From contig CAZDGU010000004.1 of assembly GCA_964505215.1 (NCBI GenBank), positions 124,001 to 188,000 on the forward strand: a stretch of 64,000 bases of DNA, given 5' to 3'. This stretch comes from Gracilimonas sp964505215. GTDB taxonomy: Bacteria > Bacteroidota > Rhodothermia > Balneolales > Balneolaceae. This document shows, one piece after another, positions 27,345-36,411 of this stretch. The notes under the pieces were generated by a model. The model saw only the letters and a program-made list of their open reading frames with translations, ran no database searches and was not told the DNA's origin. Both the position numbers and the translations under genes were made by a program. The number at the start of each line of letters is the position of its first letter. The stretch's first letter is position 1.

Positions 27345-28258
27345 TGAATATTGTTTTTATGGGCTCACCTGAATTTGCCATCCCGAGTTTAGAGCAAATT
27401 CACCAATCGGAGCATACCATAAAAGCGGTGGTCAGTAACGTGGACAAAAGGCGTGGCCGGGGTTCAAAAACCTCCCCAACGCCGGTTAAAGCAAAAGCTT
27501 TAGAGTTAGGACTGCCGGTTATAGAAGTAGAAGACTTAAACGCTCCGGAATTTATAGAGCAGCTTTCGGGCTTAAACGCTGATTTGTTTGTAGTGGTGGC
27601 CTTTCGGATTTTACCGCAAGCCGTGCTCGATATTCCCAAAACGGGCTCCATCAATTTACATGCTTCGTTATTGCCTGCTTATCGCGGTGCTGCTCCCATC
27701 CATTGGGCAATTATAAATGGAGAAAAGGAGACCGGATGCACGGTGTTTTTCTTGGATGAAAAAGTAGATACCGGCAATATCATTGCTCAGCAAAAAGTAA
27801 CTATTGAAGCTAACGAAACTACCGGAGAACTTTACAACAGGCTGAGAGATATGGGGAGTGAACTGCTGCTGGATGCTATTAACCGGATTGACAGTGAGGA
27901 ATATGTATTAACTGCTCAGGATGATTCTAAAGCTACGCCTGCTCCTAAATTATTCCGCGAGCAGTGCCACGTCAGCTTTGATGTACCGGCCCGGGAAGTG
28001 CATAATAAAATTCGCGGGCTCAGCCCATTTCCTACAGCCTGGGCAAACTGGAAAGGAGAAAAATTTAATATGTACCGCTCTAAATTCCATTCTGAAATAC
28101 ACTTACCACCCGGTGAGTTAAGGGTCAAAAATGAAAACCTGCTTGTAGGCTGTGCAGCCGGCAGTGTAGAGTTATTGGAAGTGCAGCTTCCGGGAACCAA
28201 AAGGTTAAGCGCCGCAGATTTTATTCGCGGTTACGATATTGAGGGTAAGCTTTCATAA
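27344..28258 (+). CDS. fmt: Methionyl-tRNA formyltransferase
   Basis: Formylates initiator Met-tRNA using 10-formyl-THF, the reaction undone by the def product upstream. The 304-residue protein shows the catalytic Asn104-His106 in SINLHASLLPAYRGAAPIHWA and Asp142 in DEKVDTGNI, then the C-terminal OB-like domain that binds tRNA. Start overlaps the def stop by one base. Confidence 0.97.
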   Translation: MNIVFMGSPEFAIPSLEQIHQSEHTIKAVVSNVDKRRGRGSKTSPTPVKAKALELGLPVIEVEDLNAPEFIEQLSGLNADLFVVVAFRILPQAVLDIPKTGSINLHASLLPAYRGAAPIHWAIINGEKETGCTVFFLDEKVDTGNIIAQQKVTIEANETTGELYNRLRDMGSELLLDAINRIDSEEYVLTAQDDSKATPAPKLFREQCHVSFDVPAREVHNKIRGLSPFPTAWANWKGEKFNMYRSKFHSEIHLPPGELRVKNENLLVGCAAGSVELLEVQLPGTKRLSAADFIRGYDIEGKLS

Positions 28259-28340
28259 TTTTAAAAAGATTTAGTTTGAGATGTAGTTTCCGTTTTTTAT
28301 CATCACGGCAATTGTAAAGTTAATTTTTCAGCAAAATATT

Positions 28341-29036
28341 ATGGAGAACTCAGAAATTTTAGAAGCAGCTAAAGCAGGAGATTTAACAGCATTAAGAAAT
28401 TTGGCAGATTCAGGTGCCGATATTAATGAAACTAATAAAAGCGGGGCATCAGCATTAATTGTTGCTACTGAAAAAAATCACACCGAAGCTGCTACATTTC
28501 TGGTAGAAGCCGGTGCTGACCTGAATATAGCTACTAAAATGGGCGGAACGGCATTGAACAGAGCTGCTGAAAATGGTAATCTGGAACTGCTGGAATTATT
28601 TCTTAAAAAAGGTGTAACCATTGGTAACCTGGCACTTATTGGAGCGGCCAGAGCAGGCAGTTTAGAAGCTGTACAAAAACTGATAGAGGCCGGTGCCGAT
28701 GTAGATGCCCAGCAGCGATGGGGACATACAGCACTTATGATTGCCGCAAAAAACGGACATGCTGATGTAGTAAAATACCTTATTGAAAAAGGCGCAAAAG
28801 TAAAACTGCGCGATAAAAACGGTGATACCGCCATTATGATAGCAATGGATAACGATCAGCAGGATATTGCAGAAATTTTACGCAGGGCGGGCGCAAAAGC
28901 AGAAAGCAAGCCTCAAAAAGAAAGAACCCCCATTGCAGATGAAGGCGATGATGACGATGAATTAGATGAAACTATAGATGTGGACGACTTAGTAGCTGAT
29001 GACGAAGCACCTGATGATGTGGACCTGGACGATTAA
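28341..29036 (+). CDS. Ankyrin-repeat protein with an acidic tail
   Basis: A 231-residue protein with six ankyrin repeats (pattern GxTALxxAAxxGHxxxVxxLxxxGAxVxxxD) over residues about 5-190. The repeats are regular, so it should form a continuous concave binding surface. The last 35 residues are almost all Asp and Glu (DEGDDDDELDE... onward), a disordered acidic tail. There is no signal peptide. The gap of 82 bases to fmt allows cotranscription. Partner unknown. Confidence 0.85.
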   Translation: MENSEILEAAKAGDLTALRNLADSGADINETNKSGASALIVATEKNHTEAATFLVEAGADLNIATKMGGTALNRAAENGNLELLELFLKKGVTIGNLALIGAARAGSLEAVQKLIEAGADVDAQQRWGHTALMIAAKNGHADVVKYLIEKGAKVKLRDKNGDTAIMIAMDNDQQDIAEILRRAGAKAESKPQKERTPIADEGDDDDELDETIDVDDLVADDEAPDDVDLDD

Positions 29037-29082
29037 TTGAACATCCGGATAAGCATTTACATTTAAGATAATCAGATAAAAT

Positions 29083-29113
29083 AAAAGCCCCAACCTGAAA
29101 AGTTGGGGCTTTG
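29083..29113. terminator. Bidirectional intrinsic terminator
   Basis: AAAAGCCCCAAC pairs with GTTGGGGCTTT across a six-base loop. It lies between the ankyrin gene and the convergent pruA gene. Confidence 0.85.
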
Positions 29114-29136
29114 TTGTGTCTGTGAAAGATCAGCGA

Positions 29137-30753
29137 TTACTTATTGGAAAACTCAAAATCATTGAGGTTATAATCTACATTCTCCACCGGACGCAGTGTG
29201 GTTGATTTAGGCTCAAGGAAATACTTGAGGTAATCACGTCCACCTGCTTTTGCATCCGTTCCACTTAGTTTGAAGCCACCAAAAGGCTGTGCTCCCACAA
29301 GTGCTCCGGTACATTTACGGTTGATATATAAGTTTCCAACACGGAATTCGCGCAATGCACGATCTAATTTTTTAGGATCGTTAGAGAAATAAGCACCGGT
29401 TAGGCCGTAATCAACACCGTTTGCAATGCGCAGCGCATCGGTAGTGTCTTTAGCTTTGATGAACGCCGTTACAGGGCCAAAAATTTCTTCTTGGGCAATG
29501 CGGGCATCTTCGCTTATATCGGCAAAAACGGTCGGCTCAATATAATGGCCTTCGTTTTCTGTGTCAGCACGCTTTCCACCGGTCATTAAACGGCCTTCTT
29601 CTTTGCCAATTTCAATATAGCTCATAATTTTATCTACGGCTTTTTGATTGACAACAGGGCCTGCAATGTGGTTGTCTTTAGCATCACCTACAGATAATGC
29701 CTTCGTTTTTTCCACCACTTTTTCTAACAGTTCATCATAAATATCCTGATGGGCTACCACTCGCGAACCGGCCGAGCATTTTTGTCCCTGAAAACCAAAA
29801 GCAGCACGCACAATTTCAGTAGATGCTGTTTCAAGGTCAGCGTCAGAATCTACAACGGTAGCGTTTTTACCGCCCAGCTCACACACTAATCGTTTCATGA
29901 ATTTCTGTCCTTCTACTACATCAGCAGCAATTTTGCTCAGGTGCAGTCCCACAGCTTTAGAGCCCGTAAAAGAGATAAAGCGTGTTTTGGGATGTTTTGC
30001 AAGGTTTTCACCCACCTCAATATCACCGCCGCTTACGTAATTAAATACGCCGGCAGGTAAGCCAACTTCATCTAAAATTTCAGCAAAAAGGTGGCCCATT
30101 TTGGGAGTGTCGGGTGCGGGCTTGGCTACCACCGTGTTTCCAACAGCAATAGGAGCAATGGCCATACCCACAAAAATGGCAAAAGGGAAGTTCCATGGTG
30201 AAATGGAAACACCTGCACCAATGGGCATATAAATTGTGCGGTTATAATCGCCCCAGGTTTCTTCTAAAACGTCCATCCCATCATCAATGCGTAAGGCTTC
30301 GTGGGCGTAATAGTCAATGAAGTCGATAGCTTCGCAGGTGTCGGCATCAGCTTCAAGATAGCTTTTACCGGCCTCGCTAATCATCCAGGCGTTGATTTCT
30401 AAACGGCGGCGGCGCACAACATCGGCTGCCTTAAATAAATAATCTGCTCTTTTTTTAGCAGAAACATATTGCCAGCTTTCAAAAGCATCCCAAGCTTTCT
30501 CTAAAGCATCAAAAGCTTGCTCTTTGCTGGCCATTTGGAAAGTTCCAATAGTTTCGGAAAGATTAGATGGGTTGATGCTCTTAAAAGTACCGGCATCACC
30601 TTTTACAAACTCTCCATTAATATATAAATCATGTTCGTTTCCAAAATTGGAGCGCACTTTTTCTAAGGCCTCCTCTTGGGCTTTGCTATGGGTAGGATCA
30701 GAAAAATCTAAATACGTCTCATTTCTGAACTTTTCTAAAGTTTGATCGGGCAT
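29137..30753 (-). CDS. pruA: L-glutamate gamma-semialdehyde dehydrogenase
   Basis: Oxidises glutamate semialdehyde (the open form of pyrroline-5-carboxylate) to glutamate with NAD, the last step of proline and arginine breakdown. The 538-residue ALDH has the active-site ELGGKNA Glu motif and the nucleophilic Cys in GQKCSAGSRV; the GAGVSISPWNFPFAIF loop and the C-terminal FGGFKLSGTDAKAGGRDYL are typical of the stand-alone RocA/PruA enzymes. No putA lies in the window. Confidence 0.94.
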   Translation of the reverse strand: MPDQTLEKFRNETYLDFSDPTHSKAQEEALEKVRSNFGNEHDLYINGEFVKGDAGTFKSINPSNLSETIGTFQMASKEQAFDALEKAWDAFESWQYVSAKKRADYLFKAADVVRRRRLEINAWMISEAGKSYLEADADTCEAIDFIDYYAHEALRIDDGMDVLEETWGDYNRTIYMPIGAGVSISPWNFPFAIFVGMAIAPIAVGNTVVAKPAPDTPKMGHLFAEILDEVGLPAGVFNYVSGGDIEVGENLAKHPKTRFISFTGSKAVGLHLSKIAADVVEGQKFMKRLVCELGGKNATVVDSDADLETASTEIVRAAFGFQGQKCSAGSRVVAHQDIYDELLEKVVEKTKALSVGDAKDNHIAGPVVNQKAVDKIMSYIEIGKEEGRLMTGGKRADTENEGHYIEPTVFADISEDARIAQEEIFGPVTAFIKAKDTTDALRIANGVDYGLTGAYFSNDPKKLDRALREFRVGNLYINRKCTGALVGAQPFGGFKLSGTDAKAGGRDYLKYFLEPKSTTLRPVENVDYNLNDFEFSNK

Positions 30754-30982
30754 AATGGTTCCATTTATTTAATAAAATTCGATAGTTTATACCGCTAAAG
30801 ATACGCAGAAAAGCGCTCCCATTTCAAAGCTTATATCAATACCTGTTTTTTAGCTGATAACATTGATAATAGGGCGTTATAATGGTAATTTTGGACTATT
30901 GAATAATGAACTTTTCAAGTCTGTTTATCATTCTTACTTGATGAAGTTAGAAGCATAAAAATTTAATTAAACAGGATTCAAA

Positions 30983-31981
30983 ATGGGAAAAATTAAAGTG
31001 GGTATTAACGGGTTCGGCCGCATAGGCAGAATGGTAACTCGTTCTATACTAACTAATCATAAAGACACAATTGAAATTGTTGGCGTTAATGACTTAACCG
31101 ACACCAAAACGCTTGCGCATTTGTTCAAGTACGACTCAGCCCAGGGCATGTATCCCGGCGATGTTTCGGTGGAGGGTGATGCCATTTCAATTGATGGTAT
31201 GAGTATTAACGTAACTGCCCAGCGCGATCCTGCAAACCTGAACTGGGGCGATTTAGGCGCAGAAGTTGTTGTAGAATCTACCGGCTTTTTCCGTGATGCC
31301 GAAAGTGCCGGAAAACATTTAGCCGCAGGTGCTAAAAAAGTAATTATTTCTGCTCCGGCTCAGGGTGATATTCAAACCATTGTATTAGGGGTGAATGATG
31401 ACAAAATTTCTGATGATATAGAGATTTACTCTAACGCCAGCTGTACCACCAACTGCCTGGCGCCAATGGCTAAAGTTATTGATGAATCATTTGGGCTCGT
31501 GAAAGGATTTATGACCACCATTCACGCTTACACCGGCGATCAGCAGCTGGTTGACGGTCCGCATAAAGATTTACGACGTGCCCGCGCTGCGGCCGTAAAT
31601 ATTGTGCCAACTACAACCGGAGCTGCAAAAGCTGTAGGCTTAGTACTTCCGCATTTAGATGGTAAGTTAGACGGAGGCGCCGTTCGCGTACCAACCGTAA
31701 CCGGTTCATTAACTGATTTTGTAGCTGTGGTAGAAAAAGAAACTACAGCCGAAGAAGTAAATGCCGCTTTTAAGGCCGCTGCAGAAGGGCCACTAAAAGG
31801 AGTGCTGGAATATTCTGATGTGGAATTAGTATCAAGCGATATTATTGGAAACCCACATTCTAATATTTTTGACAGCCTGAGCACAAAAGTAGATGGCAAG
31901 CTGGTGAAAATTATTGGCTGGTACGATAATGAAGCAGGTTATTCTGCACGTACAGCCGACCTGATTGCTAAAATTGTGTAA
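30983..31981 (+). CDS. gap: Glyceraldehyde-3-phosphate dehydrogenase
   Basis: Phosphorylating GAPDH of glycolysis and gluconeogenesis. The 332-residue protein starts with the Rossmann motif INGFGRIGRM, has Cys154 in SNASCTTNC and the base His181 in TTIHAYTGDQ. Asp37 in VGVNDLTD points to NAD rather than NADP. It is divergent from pruA and followed by a terminator. Confidence 0.97.
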   Translation: MGKIKVGINGFGRIGRMVTRSILTNHKDTIEIVGVNDLTDTKTLAHLFKYDSAQGMYPGDVSVEGDAISIDGMSINVTAQRDPANLNWGDLGAEVVVESTGFFRDAESAGKHLAAGAKKVIISAPAQGDIQTIVLGVNDDKISDDIEIYSNASCTTNCLAPMAKVIDESFGLVKGFMTTIHAYTGDQQLVDGPHKDLRRARAAAVNIVPTTTGAAKAVGLVLPHLDGKLDGGAVRVPTVTGSLTDFVAVVEKETTAEEVNAAFKAAAEGPLKGVLEYSDVELVSSDIIGNPHSNIFDSLSTKVDGKLVKIIGWYDNEAGYSARTADLIAKIV

Positions 31982-32033
31982 ATCAGCCGTTCTTATTTTT
32001 AAGTAAGAACCTGATATACCATTACATTACCCT

Positions 32034-32066
32034 AAAACTCCTGCTTTTTACAGCAGGAGTTTTTTT
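32034..32066 (+). terminator. Intrinsic terminator of gap
   Basis: AAAACTCCTGCT and AGCAGGAGTTTT form a 12-base stem followed by a T run. Confidence 0.85.
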
Positions 32067-32149
32067 ATATCTGTTAACTTGTAATAATGACGCAATCTCC
32101 TCACTTTCATTTCAATAAATTCATACAAATAAACTGTAACAGACTGATT

Positions 32150-33055
32150 ATGAAAAAACGCTCCATTTTATTCGCACTGCTAATGATTGTAGGGGTGAGT
32201 TGTACTTCTCAACAAGCTCAAACCGTTCCGGAACCCCAAATAGATACAGAACAGCTGATTGAAGATCTTCGGTTTATTTCGTCTGATGAAACAGAAGGCA
32301 GAAGAACCGGAACCAAGGGGAATGAAATTGCAAGAGAATATCTGGTGCAAAGGTTTCAAGAAGCAGGTGCGCTTCCTTTTCAAGATTCGTACACACACGA
32401 GTTTCAGTTCAAAACCCGCCAAGGGAATGAGATGACGGGAGTAAATGTGATTGGGCAAATCGAGGGGAATATAGATTCAGTGATTGCAATTACGGCCCAC
32501 TACGATCACCTTGGCATGCGCGATTCACTCATTTTTAACGGCGCAGATGACGATGCATCCGGCACGGCAGCTCTGCTGGCTTACATAGATTATTTTTCTC
32601 AGGAAAAACCAAATCATACGCTCGTTTTTGCAGCCTTTGATGCGGAGGAAATGGGCTTACAAGGCGCACGTGCTCTGGTTCAGGATTCCCTGTTTTTAGA
32701 AAAGGTAGTTATGAATATTAATTTGGACATGATTGCCCAGAATACGGATGATGAAATTTACGCTGTGGGAACTTATCACTATCCAAGCCTGAAGCCGGTG
32801 TTAGAAAGTGTGGATACCGGTGGCTTAAATATGCTTTTTGGCCACGATGATCCCAACAGTGATTTAGATGATTGGACTTACGCTTCAGATCACGGCCCGT
32901 TTCATCAAAAAGGGATTCCATTTGTATATTTTGGAGTGGTTGACCATGAGCATTATCATCGCCACACAGATGAATTTGAAACCATTCCTTTAGATTTTTA
33001 TAAAAAATCTGCCGGCATGATTCTACGCGTAATATTGGCTTTTGACGCTCTTTAG
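32150..33055 (+). CDS. M28-family zinc peptidase, lipoprotein
   Basis: A 301-residue exported aminopeptidase. I start at the ATG at 32150 because it opens a clear lipoprotein signal peptide (MKKRSILFALLMIVGVSC); an ATG 63 bases upstream would add a non-signal extension. M28 metal-site segments are AHYDHLG, GADDDASGTAAL, FDAEEMGLQG and, near the end, VVDHEHYHRHTDE. It is the second M28 lipoprotein of the window; the other is 431 residues and only distantly similar. It stands alone between two terminators. Confidence 0.88.
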   Translation: MKKRSILFALLMIVGVSCTSQQAQTVPEPQIDTEQLIEDLRFISSDETEGRRTGTKGNEIAREYLVQRFQEAGALPFQDSYTHEFQFKTRQGNEMTGVNVIGQIEGNIDSVIAITAHYDHLGMRDSLIFNGADDDASGTAALLAYIDYFSQEKPNHTLVFAAFDAEEMGLQGARALVQDSLFLEKVVMNINLDMIAQNTDDEIYAVGTYHYPSLKPVLESVDTGGLNMLFGHDDPNSDLDDWTYASDHGPFHQKGIPFVYFGVVDHEHYHRHTDEFETIPLDFYKKSAGMILRVILAFDAL

Positions 33056-33091
33056 AAGCCAAAGTTCAGTACAAATTCTTAATGCTAAAAC

Positions 33092-33123
33092 AAAAAAAGC
33101 CCTTCATAGTGAAAGGGCTTTTT
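33092..33123 (+). terminator. Intrinsic terminator of the M28 gene
   Basis: AAAAAGCCCTT pairs with AAGGGCTTTT around a short loop. It is symmetrical enough to work on both strands and also ends the small minus-strand gene that follows. Confidence 0.85.
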
Positions 33124-33152
33124 AGATTCACAAAGATTTAAACATACCTCAG

Positions 33153-33323
33153 CTAAAACTTACGCAAGTAACTGGTGCACTCCTTACACTCTTTTCCGTC
33201 TTTGCGTGCATCTTCTTCTTTTTCGAAACCCTGACTGGAAAAAGCTTCAATATCTCCGTTTTTAGAAACACGCCTCCATCTCCATTCTCCTTTAACGTCT
33301 TGGTATAACTCGCATTTAGCCAT
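33153..33323 (-). CDS. 56-residue YegP/DUF1508-like protein
   Basis: A short frame from ATG (33321-33323) to TAG (33153-33155). The product reads MAKCELYQDVKGEWRWRRV then SKNGDIEAFSSQGFEKEEDA, which follows the DUF1508/YegP pattern (a Y-x-D-x-x-G-x-W-R-W-R strand, an NG turn, then an S-x-G-F/Y-x-x-x-x-x-A helix), with about one repeat unit. Codon use is natural. It has four Cys, at residue 4 and in KECKECTS. It is too short for most automatic callers. Confidence 0.65.
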   Translation of the reverse strand: MAKCELYQDVKGEWRWRRVSKNGDIEAFSSQGFEKEEDARKDGKECKECTSYLRKF

Positions 33324-33407
33324 AGATAAGTAATTGATTTATTGATATTTAATTATTCCAAAATATAGCTAAAATGCCCGATTTTAGCAATTATAAGCCG
33401 TTTTGGG

Positions 33408-33824
33408 TTAAACTATCTTATAATCGTAGCTAATTTCAGAGCCTTTTTCTAAAGCTTTTGAAACTGAACAGTATTTACTGATGGAAAGGTTGAGGGCGCG
33501 CTCTACTTTTTTAGGATCCAGCTCTCCTGAAAAAATAAAATGCAGGTGAATAGTTTTAAATTCTGAGTAACCGGCATCCAGCATTTGGCGATCGGCATCC
33601 ACTTCTACTTTTAAGTCGGTAAGGTTTTGCTTTTGTTTTTCGAGGATTGAAATAACGTCAATGGCGCTGCATCCTCCAATACCTGCAAGCAGCAGCTGCA
33701 TGGGGCTTAATCCGCCTTCCAGCCCGCCAATATTATTATTTCCATCCATTCGGATTTTACCATTGGTGTCATTTTCTGCTTCCATGTGGTAGTCTTTACC
33801 GAGCCACTTAACGTTTATTTTCAT
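33408..33824 (-). CDS. OsmC-family protein
   Basis: A 138-residue OsmC/Ohr-fold protein, thought to act on organic peroxides or related thiol chemistry. The two family Cys are in IGGCSAIDV and SKYCSVSKAL. The SPMQLLLAGIGGCSA segment places it in the general OsmC/YhfA group rather than strict Ohr. The 56-residue gene lies downstream. Confidence 0.9.
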   Translation of the reverse strand: MKINVKWLGKDYHMEAENDTNGKIRMDGNNNIGGLEGGLSPMQLLLAGIGGCSAIDVISILEKQKQNLTDLKVEVDADRQMLDAGYSEFKTIHLHFIFSGELDPKKVERALNLSISKYCSVSKALEKGSEISYDYKIV

Positions 33825-34016
33825 TAAAATGCTGTTTTAAATTTGTAGGAAAGTTCAGCCCCTAAGATAAGGTAAGCTTCACTAAATAACAGTTTTTAGG
33901 GATGAGCCGAACAGATATGGGTTTTAAAAAAAGAGATAAATTATTTCGAGCTAAATTAAATGAAAACTTTATAAATACAGTTGCTCTCATCTAAAAGCTT
34001 TACGTATCTTAGAGCT
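33825..34016 (+). promoter_or_regulatory. Probable promoter region of the his operon
   Basis: Ahead of the leader reading frame a TTG at 33981-33983 and TATCTTAG at 34005-34012 sit 21 bases apart, close to the Bacteroidota -33/-7 pattern. The start point would then lie at about 34018, near the GTG of the leader frame, so the leader peptide might be made from a nearly leaderless RNA. The rest of the region shows nothing. Confidence 0.4.
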
Positions 34017-34103
34017 GTGAAAAATTCTATCCTACATAGCTCAGTTATTTTATACGGTGTCCATCATGCTCATCCGGGACATCATTGCACCCACGTGCAT
34101 TAA
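34017..34103 (+). CDS. Candidate his operon leader peptide (histidine-rich)
   Basis: A 28-codon frame starting with GTG at 34017 and ending with TAA at 34101. Eight codons are His (34035, 34062, 34065, 34071, 34080, 34083, 34092, 34098), seven of them in the last thirteen, and the next gene is hisG. Histidine is rare in ordinary proteins, so the chance of this by accident is small. In E. coli and relatives a His-rich leader senses histidyl-tRNA by ribosome stalling and controls termination. An upstream in-frame TTG at 33981 is an alternative start. The hairpin TGCAC-CCAC-GTGCA (34086-34099) overlaps the last His codons and is followed by a T run (34106-34110), a possible weak terminator. Another stem pairs 34056-34062 with 34077-34083. 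Confidence 0.6.
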   Translation: MKNSILHSSVILYGVHHAHPGHHCTHVH

Positions 34104-34180
34104 TATTTTTCGATTCTTTCTACTCCTTTTTTTACACATTTTTCACCACAATTTTTTAAATCTATTACTTTATTATTCTC

Positions 34181-35062
34181 ATGAACAGAACAAAAGACTC
34201 TTCTACCTCTTTGCGTATTGCCATTCAAAAAAGTGGCCGACTTACCGATAAAACCATTAACCTGCTGGAGGGAATTGGCATTGAGTTTGATAACTATAAG
34301 CGAAATCTGATTGTTAAAACCCGAAATTTTGATGTGGAACTGCTGTTGCTTCGCGACGATGATATTCCCGAATATGTGCAAGACGGCGTTTGTGATTTGG
34401 GCTTTGTAGGTGCTAACGAAACACAGGAAACCGGAGCAGATGTAACTCCTATACGTGATTTGGGATATGGAAAATGCCGACTTTCGCTGGCAGCTCCCAA
34501 GAACGGTGAAATCAAAAAGCCGGAAGACTTTGACGGGAAGAAAGTAGCTACCAGCTATCCGAACCTGACGCGCTCCTTTTTTGAAAAACGTGGAATCGAT
34601 ATCCGGATTATAGAAATTTCTGGTGCGGTTGAAATTGCACCACAGCTGGAAGTGGCGGATGCCATCGTTGATTTAGTGTCGAGCGGAGGAACGCTGAAGG
34701 CGAACGGTTTAGTGGAACTGGAAACTGTTTTGAACTCAGAAACACAGCTTATTCGCACTAATAAAGAGCTTTCTGAAGGCAAAAAGAAGCTGATAGAAAA
34801 ATTTCTGCTTCGTATGGATGGCTACCAGAAAGCGGCCAAAAGCAGGTATATTATGATGAATGCCAAACAAACGGATGTAGCCGCTATTAAAGAAATTATC
34901 CCTTCTATGAAAAGCCCAACCGTAATGCCGCTGGCCGAGAATGATATGGTTGCCATTCACACCGTCATTCCTTTAGAGAAGTTTTGGACCGTGATGGAAG
35001 AGCTTAAAGAAGCGGGAGCATCAGATATTGTAATGTTGCCAATTGAAAGCATGATTTTATAA
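34181..35062 (+). CDS. hisG: ATP phosphoribosyltransferase (long form)
   Basis: First enzyme of histidine synthesis: joins ATP and PRPP to phosphoribosyl-ATP, with feedback by histidine. The 293-residue long form has the catalytic part (RIAIQKSGRL ... DLGFVGANE ... DLVSSGGTLKANGL, a typical PRPP-binding segment) and a C-terminal regulatory domain (LPLAENDMVAIHTVIP...FWTVMEELK), so no HisZ is needed. The sequence before the ATG at 34181 is T-rich and has no Shine-Dalgarno. Confidence 0.96.
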   Translation: MNRTKDSSTSLRIAIQKSGRLTDKTINLLEGIGIEFDNYKRNLIVKTRNFDVELLLLRDDDIPEYVQDGVCDLGFVGANETQETGADVTPIRDLGYGKCRLSLAAPKNGEIKKPEDFDGKKVATSYPNLTRSFFEKRGIDIRIIEISGAVEIAPQLEVADAIVDLVSSGGTLKANGLVELETVLNSETQLIRTNKELSEGKKKLIEKFLLRMDGYQKAAKSRYIMMNAKQTDVAAIKEIIPSMKSPTVMPLAENDMVAIHTVIPLEKFWTVMEELKEAGASDIVMLPIESMIL

Positions 35063-35124
35063 AATACTTGTGAATTTAGGCAAGCAATGAGCATTAAAGC
35101 CACTTCTATAAAGGAGAACTACTG

Positions 35125-36411
35125 ATGAATTCCTATTTATATGCGGAGCTGTCGAAGCAAGAAAAGACCGAACTTTTAAAGCGGCCTAAAATTGATTTTT
35201 CATCTATTTTCGAAGCGGTTCAACCCATTATAGATGAAGTTGAACAAGAGGGCGATGCTGCATTAAAACGGCTCACGGAAAAGTTTGATAAGGTGAAATT
35301 GGATGCAGTTTGCATCAACCCCAAAGAGGTGGAGATTTCACTTTCAGAGGAGAAAAAGGACGCCATTGATACAGCGCTCAAAAATATTTTCAACTTCCAT
35401 AAAGCACAAATTGTGCCTCCGGTTGAAGTGGAAACCATGCCGGGCGTTCGATGCATGAAGGTGAGCAGAGCCATTGAATCGGTGGGATTATACGTGCCGG
35501 GCGGAACAGCGATTTTACCTTCTACAGCCATGATGCTGACGATTCCCGCGATGATTGCCGGCTGCAAAACCAAGGTGCTGGCCACACCTCCGCGAGCAGA
35601 TGGAACGGTGGCTCCCGAAATAATTTATATAGCTCAAAAAGCCGGTGTTGATGCCATTTTGTTGGCCGGTGGAGCTCAAGCGATTGCCGCCATGGCTTTT
35701 GGAACGGAGTCGGTGCCCAAAGCGGATAAGATTTTTGGGCCGGGCAATCAGTACGTGACGGCCGCTAAAATGCTGCTGCAAAATTCTGAGGCTCAGGTGA
35801 GTATAGACATGCCGGCAGGACCATCTGAAGTGCTGGTGATTGCCGATAAAACAGCGAATCCTGCTTATGTTGCCGCAGATTTGCTTTCGCAAGCCGAGCA
35901 TGGAAAAGACAGTCAGGTTGTGCTGGCCGCTACCGAAGGATTTGATATTGAAGCATTGAATGAAGAGCTGGATCAGCAGCTGAATAAGCTTCCCCGAAAA
36001 GAAATTGCTGCGCAGGCGCTGGATCATAGCTTCACGGTTTTGGTTGATAGTGTTGAAGAAGCCATTGAGTTTTCAAATAGTTATGCGCCAGAGCATTTAA
36101 TTCTAAATGTAGAAGATGCGGAAATGTTTACGGAACAAATTCACCATGCCGGCTCTGTATTTTTGGGCCAAATGACACCCGAAAGTGTGGGCGATTACGC
36201 CTCCGGTACCAATCACACCTTGCCCACGTACGGATATGCAAAAATGTACAGCGGAGTAAACCTCGCGGCTTTCCAAAAATCCATAACTATGCAGCGGCTG
36301 ACTGAAAAAGGGTTGAAAAATATTGGCTCTACCGTAGAAAGGCTGGCTGAGCTGGAGGGACTCCATGCTCATAAAAATGCAGTAAGTATTCGTTTAAAAG
36401 ATATATCATGA
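35125..36411 (+). CDS. hisD: Histidinol dehydrogenase
   Basis: Last step of the pathway: oxidises histidinol to histidine in two NAD-dependent steps. The 428-residue protein has GLYVPGGTAILPSTAMM, GAQAIAAMAFGTES, the metal-site QAEHGKDSQ and the catalytic HAGSVFLGQMTPESVGDYASG (with the expected Glu-His pair). A clear Shine-Dalgarno (AAGGAG, 35111-35116) precedes the ATG. The stop overlaps the hisC start by four bases (ATGA). Confidence 0.97.
   Translation: MNSYLYAELSKQEKTELLKRPKIDFSSIFEAVQPIIDEVEQEGDAALKRLTEKFDKVKLDAVCINPKEVEISLSEEKKDAIDTALKNIFNFHKAQIVPPVEVETMPGVRCMKVSRAIESVGLYVPGGTAILPSTAMMLTIPAMIAGCKTKVLATPPRADGTVAPEIIYIAQKAGVDAILLAGGAQAIAAMAFGTESVPKADKIFGPGNQYVTAAKMLLQNSEAQVSIDMPAGPSEVLVIADKTANPAYVAADLLSQAEHGKDSQVVLAATEGFDIEALNEELDQQLNKLPRKEIAAQALDHSFTVLVDSVEEAIEFSNSYAPEHLILNVEDAEMFTEQIHHAGSVFLGQMTPESVGDYASGTNHTLPTYGYAKMYSGVNLAAFQKSITMQRLTEKGLKNIGSTVERLAELEGLHAHKNAVSIRLKDIS

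Noticed and set aside
34057..34251. A 64-codon frame over the hisG start
   Set aside because: It overlaps hisG in another frame and has no family features. The His-rich frame in a different phase explains the region better.
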